This document shows positions 25,771 to 33,053 of a stretch of DNA of 64,000 nucleotides, one piece after another. The position numbers were made by a program, and so were the translations under genes. The stretch covers positions 252,966 through 316,965 of the forward strand of contig JANXDO010000002.1 of the NCBI GenBank assembly GCA_025059375.1, read 5' to 3'. Below the pieces are notes generated by a model. The model saw only the letters and a list, made by a program, of their open reading frames with translations, had not been told where the DNA came from and searched no databases. Within the stretch, counting starts at the first letter, position 1; each line of letters starts with the position of its first letter. This DNA comes from Candidatus Nezhaarchaeota archaeon. GTDB lineage: Archaea; Thermoproteota; Methanomethylicia; Nezhaarchaeales; WYZ-LMO8.

Positions 25771-26619
25771 TTACATCTCCTTTACTATTCTCCTGAACCT
25801 CGCCATCTCCTTGCACCTCCTCCTTTTCGGAGAGGCTATTAAAGCCAGTAAGTAGGCTGCTGAGACAACTATCCCTATTAGAGCGCTTGAAGCTACGTTA
25901 AAGATTAGTGAGAGGAAGAAGCCTGAGAGACCTGCTATTAGTGAAATAATTAGTGATATAGCGATCATTCGCTCCAAGTTATGTGAAAACTCGTAAGCTG
26001 ATGCAGCTGGTGCTATTAATAAGACTATTGCGAGGATGACGCCAACGACCTTTATGGCTACGATTGAGAATAGCGCTATTAAGAAGACCATGACGTAGTG
26101 GTAAAGTGAGACCCGTAAGCCCATAGCCTCTGCAGCTTCAGGATCAAATGTTATGAACTTAAATTCCTTATAGGATATAATCACTATGCTGAGGGTTGTG
26201 ATCGCAACCGCTATTAACGTGTAGAGGTCGATCCAAGAGACTCCAAGTACATCACCGATTATGAAGGACCACGCAGCGGCTGTATATGTGCTAGCTATTG
26301 ATAGGAAGAGGACGGCAAGCGCTGTTGAGAAGCCAAACATCATCCCAACTACTACGTCAGCCTTACGCTCATTGGATGAGCTGACGTAAGCAGTTAAGCC
26401 GGAGAAGCCTAGGCTCAACGTTAAGGCACCTAGTAGGGGGTTTACACCATAAATCGTAGCTATTGCTGCACCAGCAAATGAAGAGTGGGTTATAGCTGCA
26501 CTTAGAGTTGAGAAGCCTCTTAGAACTGTAAACGTCCCCACTACGCTTGATACAACTGCAGCTATGACTATGGATGCGAGAGCCCTCCACACGAAGGAGA
26601 AAGAGAATACGTCAAGCAT
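25771..26619 (-). CDS. znuB: Metal ABC transporter permease (ZnuB/MntB family)
   Basis: A 282-residue membrane protein with eight or nine predicted helices of the ABC-3 family (GTFTVLRGFSTLSAAITHS near the N-terminus; LLIAPAASAYEF in the later part). It forms the channel for Zn, Mn or a similar divalent cation. It overlaps the ATPase gene by 8 bp and ends in a basic cytoplasmic tail. Which metal it carries cannot be told from sequence. Confidence 0.93.
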   Translation of the reverse strand: MLDVFSFSFVWRALASIVIAAVVSSVVGTFTVLRGFSTLSAAITHSSFAGAAIATIYGVNPLLGALTLSLGFSGLTAYVSSSNERKADVVVGMMFGFSTALAVLFLSIASTYTAAAWSFIIGDVLGVSWIDLYTLIAVAITTLSIVIISYKEFKFITFDPEAAEAMGLRVSLYHYVMVFLIALFSIVAIKVVGVILAIVLLIAPAASAYEFSHNLERMIAISLIISLIAGLSGFFLSLIFNVASSALIGIVVSAAYLLALIASPKRRRCKEMARFRRIVKEM

Positions 26620-27391
26620 GTTGATCTAACCCTGATACTACAACTTTTTCCTCAGCTTTAAGTATTGATATCCTTCTCATAAAGGTCTTGGCCAAGAGGT
26701 TCTCGTTCAAGATTTCATGTACCTTACCAAAGGCTATAACTGTCTTGTTGAGCAACATTACGTAGTCTGATAACTCCATGACCGGATTTAGGTCGTGAGT
26801 CACCATAATTATCGTCATCCCTCCATCAGCCTCCTTCCTTAATAGCCTTAGTATAATTTCTTGAGTTGCAGCGTCAACCCCTGATAGTGGTTCATCAAGG
26901 AGTAGGAGCTTTGGTTCAACAGTTAGGGCCCTCGCGATTAAGACGCGCTGCTGTTGACCTCCTGACAGGTGTGTGTATGGTTCATCCCAAAACCCTTCCA
27001 TTTCGACTGCTCTCAGTGCTCTCTTAGCAGCCTCGTAGTCTTCTCTCGTCAACCTCATGCCCCACCCCCTTCTAGCTATCCTTCCCATAAGGACTACGTC
27101 CTTAACTAACACCGGCTTCGTAGGATCTATCCTCTCCCTCTGTGGCACATATCCTACCAACTTTCTTAACTTGTACTTGTCATGAGGTATCCTATAGCCT
27201 AAAACTTCTATCAGCCCCGCTAAAGGTTCAACTATACCTAAAAGTGCTTTAAGCAAGGTGGTCTTTCCCGATGCGTTAGGACCAATGACGGAGAGAAAGG
27301 CTGGCTTAGGTAGCTCAAAGCTCACATTCTCTAGTACTGGCCTATCTTCATATGCTACTAGTAGATCCCTCACGTAGATTGTAGGCATCAT
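26612..27391 (-). CDS. znuC: Metal ABC transporter ATPase (ZnuC/MntA family)
   Basis: A 259-residue ABC ATPase. Walker A is GPNASGKTT, the Q-loop follows in VGYVPQRERID, the signature is LSGGQQQR and Walker B is LLLLDEPLSGVD, followed by the H-loop MVTHDL. It drives the adjacent ABC-3 permease. It overlaps the permease gene by 8 bp and the binding-protein gene by 4 bp, giving a tight znuA-znuC-znuB order. Confidence 0.95.
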   Translation of the reverse strand: MMPTIYVRDLLVAYEDRPVLENVSFELPKPAFLSVIGPNASGKTTLLKALLGIVEPLAGLIEVLGYRIPHDKYKLRKLVGYVPQRERIDPTKPVLVKDVVLMGRIARRGWGMRLTREDYEAAKRALRAVEMEGFWDEPYTHLSGGQQQRVLIARALTVEPKLLLLDEPLSGVDAATQEIILRLLRKEADGGMTIIMVTHDLNPVMELSDYVMLLNKTVIAFGKVHEILNENLLAKTFMRRISILKAEEKVVVSGLDQHA

Positions 27392-28410
27392 CTCAACCTT
27401 AACCTTAGGATTATGATGCCTTCAATGACGGCTATTGAGGCTAAGAGAATTATTAGAGCTATGTAGACTTCGCTCATTAAGGGCATGGCGAGCCTACTAA
27501 TTGGTTGGTCATGCGTTAGATGCGATGTTAGAATCATCGAGTTGTACTTTATGAACTCCACGTATGTATCGCTCATCGATAGTGGTACACCGTACAGGCA
27601 GGCTATTGGAATACCTGACTCAGCTGAAACTTGGCTAGCATAAGCTCCTTCATAACCTTCAACTTGAAGAGCGGACACCACGATAAGCTTTGAGGTTCTA
27701 GCAGCATTAACAGCCTCCTTAATCTTTTGAGGTCCAGGCAATCCCCCCTCTCCTTTAATTATTATAGAAGAGATGCTAAGGCCCAGCCATTTAACGAAAG
27801 GTTCAAAGTGATCCCCAGCAAGTAGAACTCTTACTTCCTTAAAATTCTCCATGACGCTATCGCGCCATTCTTCAAGCTCGTTAATCTTGCCTTCAAATAT
27901 GTTTGCTCTTAAGAAGTAATAATCTCTATTATTTGGATCCAAGAGCGACATGGCTTTCGCTACCACTTTGGCGATGATTTTGGCGTTTGGTGGATAAAGC
28001 CACAGGTAGTGAGGATTATCATCCTCCACATGTACCCCTTCTTTGATCCAAGAGTCCCAGTTTATGATTAAGCCTCCCCGCGCTCTTAGCTCTTCAATAT
28101 GCCCTTGAAGTTGGCCTAAGAATTCCTCCTTCCCAACACATATAAATAAGTTACACGATGCGACTTTCATGGCATGCTCAGGTGTTGGAGAGTATAGGTG
28201 AGGATCCACACCTGCTGGTGCTAACACGTAAATTTCTGTATTATTGCCTATAATCTCCTTAGCTATTAAGTATAAGGGACTTATCGTTATAACGATGAGG
28301 GGCTTATCATCACCCTCGATCTTAGCATGGATTGGACAAGCTGAGAGACACAGAAATGCTAGGAGTGCAAGGATTGCGAAGAGAGATGGCCTTACTCCAA
28401 GCAGGTCCAC
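27388..28410 (-). CDS. znuA: Metal ABC transporter substrate-binding protein (ZnuA family), membrane anchored
   Basis: A 340-residue secreted binding protein. A signal peptide covers about residues 1-30. Metal-ligand histidines are seen in GVDPHLYSPTPEH and GDHFEPF. Unusually, a C-terminal transmembrane helix (YIALIILLASIAVIEGIIIL) with a basic end follows the binding domain, which should anchor the protein in the membrane in place of a lipid. The start is a GTG at 28410, the first gene of the operon, divergent from the NikR-like regulator. Confidence 0.93.
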   Translation of the reverse strand: MDLLGVRPSLFAILALLAFLCLSACPIHAKIEGDDKPLIVITISPLYLIAKEIIGNNTEIYVLAPAGVDPHLYSPTPEHAMKVASCNLFICVGKEEFLGQLQGHIEELRARGGLIINWDSWIKEGVHVEDDNPHYLWLYPPNAKIIAKVVAKAMSLLDPNNRDYYFLRANIFEGKINELEEWRDSVMENFKEVRVLLAGDHFEPFVKWLGLSISSIIIKGEGGLPGPQKIKEAVNAARTSKLIVVSALQVEGYEGAYASQVSAESGIPIACLYGVPLSMSDTYVEFIKYNSMILTSHLTHDQPISRLAMPLMSEVYIALIILLASIAVIEGIIILRLRLR

Positions 28411-28426
28411 ACCCTTTAATCGCTAG

Positions 28427-28442
28427 AGCTAATATATTAGCT
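28427..28442. promoter_or_regulatory. 16-bp perfect palindrome between znuA and nikR-like gene
   Basis: AGCTAATATATTAGCT is its own reverse complement. It begins 17 bp upstream of the znuA start and lies 78 bp from the NikR-like start. It is AT-rich enough to double as a promoter element of the metal transporter operon. A direct repeat GTGTTAT (28488-28494 and 28501-28507) lies between a TATA-like AATATTTAAATT (28465-28476) and the regulator start. Both are candidate operators. Confidence 0.5.
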
Positions 28443-28519
28443 TTACTTCAAAAAACTTATTAAAAATATTTAAATTCATGCTCTTTAGTGTTATTATATG
28501 GTGTTATGGATTGACTATA

Positions 28520-28900
28520 ATGACATTCTCCATACCGCAGGAGCTTGAAAAGGATTTAAATGATGTTATTAAGTACATGGGGTTTGTCAATAGATCTGAG
28601 GCTATAAGGTATGCTCTTAGACTATTGGTGTCAGAGTTTAAGAGTTTAAGTGGGCTGATTGGTAAGGTGCTGGCTATAGTGGCTGTTGTCTACAAGGAGA
28701 GTGCGGAGAAGACGAGGGTTTGTAAGGTCCAGCACGAGTATGGTGATATAATTGATGCATACTTTCATGCTCACATAGATGGCGAGAAGTGCGTGGAGGT
28801 CATGGTTATTCATGGTGAGGCTGAGAAGGTGCGGTGTTTTCTTAATGGTCTTAGAGCATCAAGAGATTTAGAGCAGATGAGGATTGTGTTTTTAAGCTGA
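28520..28900 (+). CDS. nikR: NikR-family metal-responsive regulator
   Basis: About 126 residues from the ATG at 28520 (MTFSIPQELEKDL), which starts the ribbon-helix-helix cleanly; an earlier in-frame start would add a hydrophobic stub. Residues 1-45 are the RHH DNA-binding domain. The C-terminal ACT-like domain keeps the nickel site pattern: H in VQHEYGD, the HxH in YFHAHIDGEKC, and the Cys in EKC. The divergent metal ABC transporter is its likely target. NikR proteins repress uptake genes when nickel is bound. Confidence 0.85.
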   Translation: MTFSIPQELEKDLNDVIKYMGFVNRSEAIRYALRLLVSEFKSLSGLIGKVLAIVAVVYKESAEKTRVCKVQHEYGDIIDAYFHAHIDGEKCVEVMVIHGEAEKVRCFLNGLRASRDLEQMRIVFLS

Positions 28901-28985
28901 GGTTAAATAGGGCATAAAGCGAATATGCTGGAGATACTTATTTAATTGGGTCCTAAGAAGTAATCATGGAGGATGAAGGACAGAA

Positions 28986-30230
28986 ATGTACGATTACACT
29001 AAGGTGTTAGAGCTTGAAAGAGAACTTATGAGGAAGGAGAGGCAAATAGAGTACCTTCAACTAGAACTCAAGAGGTATCAAGCGGCTCTTGAAGAGCTTA
29101 GGCAGGGCATGAGGCCTCTTGGCTTAGTTCAAAGTGTATTGGGTTCTAATGCTTACGTTAGGCTTGAGGCAGGGCAGGTATATGAGGTAACCATACCACC
29201 TAACTTATCTGGAAAGGTTCAACCAGGCTCACTTGTTGTTTTATCTCCAAATAAGGGGGTTATCCTGAGCATTGTCGAATGCAAGTTTGTAGAGAGGAGT
29301 CTTTGGAGCTTGAAGGTTGAGAGGGATGTGAACGTGTTCTATGAAGATGTTGTGGGTTTAGATAGAGAGTTAAGAGAATTGAGGAAGGCTGTTGAATGGG
29401 TTTTAAGCCCCATTACTAGACGAAGGAGGGAAAGTATAATTAAGGATCCAAGGCTCCTCGAGGAGGCTGGAACTGTTTTGCTATTTGGTCCACCAGGAAG
29501 TGGTAAGACCTACATGGCTAAGGCCATAGCCGGATCCTTGAGTAGGTATGGTCAGAAAACGTCATTCATTAAGGTCGAAGCTTACGAGTTAGTCTCTAAG
29601 TGGCTTGGTGAATCCGCTAAGAATGTCAGGGAGCTCTTTAAGTTAGCTAGAGAGGAAGCTCCATGTATTCTCTTCATAGATGAAGTAGATGCGATAGGTA
29701 GAGCTAGGACTGACGTAACAACTGATGCTGGTAGAGATGTCCAAGGCATGCTCAATCAGTTACTAACTGAGATAGGGGAGGGCTTTCATGTGAACAAGAA
29801 CATTGCTGTCATATTCGCCACAAACCTTCCATCAGTCATAGATCCAGCCCTCATGGATAGAATTAGGAAGATAATATATGTTCCTCCGCCAAGGAGCAAG
29901 GAGGAAGTAAAGAAGCTCTTTGACTTCTATCTGTCGAAGGTCTCTGTCGACCCTGATATCTGGAGTAGTAATGGGTTAAAGCCGGAGGTCTTCGATGAAG
30001 TTTGGAATATAATTAAGAGTAGGAGGATGGTTTATGAGGCAAGCATACACTCAAGGAACATCAAGGTTTTAGATGAGTACTGTATTACACCGAGGGATGT
30101 TAAGAACATAGTTCAGGAAGCTGCTAGTGATGCGGCGTTTGAGGGTAAAGAGTATGTGAGTCTTGACAAGCTCATAGAGTACGTCAAGGGGTTGAGCTCA
30201 GAAAACCTCTATCAAATGTCTATCTTATAA
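28986..30230 (+). CDS. PAN/ARC-like AAA+ ATPase with N-terminal coiled coil
   Basis: A 414-residue protein. Residues 5-45 form a coiled coil, 45-105 an OB-like domain, then one AAA module: Walker A GPPGSGKT (about 168-175), pore-loop region SKWLGES, Walker B ILFIDEVDAIG. This order is that of the proteasome-activating nucleotidase. It departs from PAN in two ways. The C-terminus (LYQMSIL) is not an HbYX motif, and the arginine-finger region reads DPALMDRIRKIIYV, lacking the usual RPGRFD spacing. A docking partner other than the 20S proteasome is possible. Confidence 0.8.
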   Translation: MYDYTKVLELERELMRKERQIEYLQLELKRYQAALEELRQGMRPLGLVQSVLGSNAYVRLEAGQVYEVTIPPNLSGKVQPGSLVVLSPNKGVILSIVECKFVERSLWSLKVERDVNVFYEDVVGLDRELRELRKAVEWVLSPITRRRRESIIKDPRLLEEAGTVLLFGPPGSGKTYMAKAIAGSLSRYGQKTSFIKVEAYELVSKWLGESAKNVRELFKLAREEAPCILFIDEVDAIGRARTDVTTDAGRDVQGMLNQLLTEIGEGFHVNKNIAVIFATNLPSVIDPALMDRIRKIIYVPPPRSKEEVKKLFDFYLSKVSVDPDIWSSNGLKPEVFDEVWNIIKSRRMVYEASIHSRNIKVLDEYCITPRDVKNIVQEAASDAAFEGKEYVSLDKLIEYVKGLSSENLYQMSIL

Positions 30231-31370
30231 CTAAAACCACAAGTTCAATAGATGTATGTTCCCAACGTGGACTCTCTTGAGATGACGTCTAGCTGCAACC
30301 AAGCATTCCTCTACCTGCTTCCTCGGCGTTATCGGCATATCCATCATGTAGTGGTCTGGGTGGAATACTAGGAGCGAGTAGGGTATGTCTGGGTTAAGGC
30401 TTGAAATGAATTCAGCTATCATCTCAACTTCATTGGCGTCAACATAGCCAGGTACGAGTAATGTTGTAGCGGTCAGCACTGGCAATTCAGATCTCTTATC
30501 ATAAAATTCCTTGGCAATCATCTCGAAATTCTCGTAGGCTGCTTTATTTGAAACACCACTAAGGGCATAGCTCAACTCCTCGCTAAAACACTTTAGGTCA
30601 AACTTTATGTTGCCCCCGCTAACTGTAGCAACTTCAGCTGCCTCCCTAACTAACTTGCGGTTCCCGCAACCATTCCACTCAAAACATATCCTGAGGATCC
30701 TACTAGCGGGCTTCTCCTCTAAGAGCCTCCTCGACGCATTAATAGCGAATGGTAATTGTGGTTCCGGCGAGCCTCCAAAGTAGCATATGCATGTATACTT
30801 TTCATTGCCAAGGACGTGATTAATGAATTCATCAATAGTTACTTTGGGGGACTCTGATAATATCTTGTGTGATGCATTTTGACAGAAGAGGCAATCGAAG
30901 TTACAGCCATAGAAGAAGACCGCATAATTTGCATAACCCTTCTCAGGACCTGGTCTCATAGCGTAAATTGGATAGCCAGCTCCCGTTCCAGCTGGGCAGA
31001 ACCATGCAGCACAGCAGTTTGTGACGTGGGGATCATAGTACCCATACATTAGGGCTTCATTGGCTGAAACCTTGGATACAAGCTTCCCGTTCACATTCAT
31101 CCTCAAACCACAGAAACCCATCTCGCCATCAGCCATTGAGCACTCATTTGCACAGATATTGCACTTAATTCCGCCATGGCTCTTTGAAGGCTTTGGAGGT
31201 AAGCCGTAGCGCGATCTTGCTACCTCATGAGCTCGCATTATAAATGGTAGAGCTTCACTGAACTTATTCTTCACACACTTGGCGCATACGCTCAGAACTT
31301 TTGAGACTAAACTCGATTTAATACCACAAATCTTACATTCAACCTCTACTACACCAGGAAATCTCCACAT
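30231..31370 (-). CDS. Radical SAM protein with N-terminal zinc-type cysteine clusters
   Basis: A 379-residue protein. The radical SAM cluster motif is CNFDCLFC at about residues 155-162. Before it are several CxxC pairs (CKICG, CAKC, CNICANEC, CGLR) that probably bind zinc or iron-sulfur clusters. The layout resembles PflA-like and AmmeMemoRadiSam-type activase families. It ends directly against the AAA ATPase gene on the other strand (last base 30231). The substrate is unknown. A second radical SAM gene of similar architecture lies about 110 bp upstream on the same strand. Confidence 0.85.
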   Translation of the reverse strand: MWRFPGVVEVECKICGIKSSLVSKVLSVCAKCVKNKFSEALPFIMRAHEVARSRYGLPPKPSKSHGGIKCNICANECSMADGEMGFCGLRMNVNGKLVSKVSANEALMYGYYDPHVTNCCAAWFCPAGTGAGYPIYAMRPGPEKGYANYAVFFYGCNFDCLFCQNASHKILSESPKVTIDEFINHVLGNEKYTCICYFGGSPEPQLPFAINASRRLLEEKPASRILRICFEWNGCGNRKLVREAAEVATVSGGNIKFDLKCFSEELSYALSGVSNKAAYENFEMIAKEFYDKRSELPVLTATTLLVPGYVDANEVEMIAEFISSLNPDIPYSLLVFHPDHYMMDMPITPRKQVEECLVAARRHLKRVHVGNIHLLNLWF

Positions 31371-31480
31371 AGAGCTCTAACACCAAACCACGTTAGGCTT
31401 AACTCCTCACTCTACTTTTATCTTAGCTCTTCCTTAAGACTCTTGTTTTGTAATAGAATGGAGTAAGTAGGGCGCGGCCT

Positions 31481-32569
31481 CTACATTAATGTTTTAAACG
31501 ATTTTGTTGTTAGTTGGGCTCTTCCAGTTATCGGTATTGGTTTCTTGCAGTGGATGCACTTCTTGTCCTCCGTTAACTTAAGATCATAGACCCCATAATT
31601 AAAGCGCTTTATGATTGGTTTACTGCAGTTTGGACAGTAGGTGTGGTAGCCTGGATGGCCCGGTATGTTCCCAACATAAGGATACAGTATGCCAGCCTTC
31701 TTAGCCATGTTGTATGCTCTATCTATTGTTTCAATGGGTGTTGGAGGGTTCCTAAACCTATAGGCTGGGTAGTATCGTGTGAAGTGTATAGGCACTTCAG
31801 GGCCAGCATGTTTCAAGTGCTCATCTATAACGTTAGATATACAATTCTCATCGTCATTCACACCATTAACTATGAGGAAGACGACCTCAACGTGAAGACC
31901 CATCTTTAAGGCCTCTTCAACGTTTCTCCATACGAGGTCTACCCCCTCATGCCCTATGTATTCACTATACACGTTTTTGTCGCCCTTGACGTCCACCTTA
32001 AGCCCATCAAGACCCGCCTTAGTGAGCATTTTAAGGGCTTCAAGGCTCATGAAGCCATTCGACACAAAGCAACAGTAGAGCCCCTTACTCCTAGCTAATG
32101 GGAAGACGTCGAGGCAGTACTCAAATAGCATTGTTGGTTCATTAAAGCTGACGCACAACCCCTCATCACCACTTCTAAGTGCCATCGTTACTAAGCTCTT
32201 AGGGTCTATGTAATTTGCTAAGTGTGGGTTGGGTCTTGTTCTTGAGAGGTGATGATTTTGACACCAGGGGCAATTGAAGTTGCATGACCATGTAGAGAAG
32301 GTTAATGATGAGGAGCCTGGCCAGTAATGGAAGAATGGCTTTATCTCTATTGGTCTACTTTCAATGGCTGATAGGTCACCATAAGTGGTGGTGTAGAGTC
32401 TGCCGTTTAGGTTGAACCTTGTATGGCAGTAGCCCCACTGTCCATTAGGTACCTTGCACTTCCTATTACATACGCAACAGATAACCTCATCTCCATGCTG
32501 TTCATAGAGTGGTGATAGCTTAATTGTCGGCTTCCTCAGTAATTCATCGAATTTACTGTTCTGCTCCAA
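31481..32569 (-). CDS. Radical SAM protein, AmmeMemoRadiSam/PflA-like
   Basis: A 362-residue protein with the radical SAM motif CNFNCPWCQNHHLSR, preceded by CCVCNRKCKVPNGQWGYC, the cysteine-rich leader seen in AmmeMemoRadiSam-type enzymes. A C-terminal zinc ribbon is present (CPNCSKPI and CIHCKKPI). The 5' end overlaps the DUF4430-like gene by 17 bp, so these two are co-translated. Partner proteins of the AmmeMemoRadiSam system (AmmeMemo family) are not in the window. The reaction is not known. Confidence 0.85.
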   Translation of the reverse strand: MEQNSKFDELLRKPTIKLSPLYEQHGDEVICCVCNRKCKVPNGQWGYCHTRFNLNGRLYTTTYGDLSAIESRPIEIKPFFHYWPGSSSLTFSTWSCNFNCPWCQNHHLSRTRPNPHLANYIDPKSLVTMALRSGDEGLCVSFNEPTMLFEYCLDVFPLARSKGLYCCFVSNGFMSLEALKMLTKAGLDGLKVDVKGDKNVYSEYIGHEGVDLVWRNVEEALKMGLHVEVVFLIVNGVNDDENCISNVIDEHLKHAGPEVPIHFTRYYPAYRFRNPPTPIETIDRAYNMAKKAGILYPYVGNIPGHPGYHTYCPNCSKPIIKRFNYGVYDLKLTEDKKCIHCKKPIPITGRAQLTTKSFKTLM

Positions 32570-32930
32570 TCCTCATGCACCCTCTAGCTAGTGGTGGTCC
32601 TTTGGGTGGAAAGCCTTCGACTCTATGGTTATAGTACCTCCAACATACTGCGTTGCCGCTCTGTAGCTTGACCCTATCACATGTCTTGTCTGGAAAGTAC
32701 CATCCCCCTAACTTCTCATCATAAACGTAAAACACCCAACTATGAGTAAGGTCTGCCTTGACTCCCTCTATTGCTATGATTACCACACCCATGTGACCTG
32801 ACTTTTCGTCAGACGAAAAGTACTCTACGTTGTAGACTCTACGCGTCGCATCTAAGACAGTGCAGTTTGTTTCTACTTTAGCCTCCCTGACCTCCACCCT
32901 GCCCTTACCAAAGTTGACATAAACTGGCAC
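32553..32930 (-). CDS. DUF4430-like small protein
   Basis: A 125-residue protein whose central and C-terminal parts (WVFYVYDEKLGGWYFPDKT and VKLQSGNAVCWRYYNH) match the pattern of DUF4430, a beta-grasp domain related to the C-terminal domain of cobalamin carriers. No signal peptide is seen, which is unusual for DUF4430 proteins. It overlaps the radical SAM gene by 17 bp and is probably first in a two- or three-gene operon with the radical SAM proteins. The family match was made by eye. Confidence 0.6.
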   Translation of the reverse strand: MPVYVNFGKGRVEVREAKVETNCTVLDATRRVYNVEYFSSDEKSGHMGVVIIAIEGVKADLTHSWVFYVYDEKLGGWYFPDKTCDRVKLQSGNAVCWRYYNHRVEGFPPKGPPLARGCMRIGAEQ

Positions 32931-33053
32931 TTTAAAGATCTTGCTAAGAAACCATGGAGACGTGATTTTCGCCTCCCTTGACCCTCTAAAGCACTAAAGG
33001 TATATATGAGTGGTTAGTCATAAACCTTAGCTTAAGAGTGTGAGGGCTAACTT

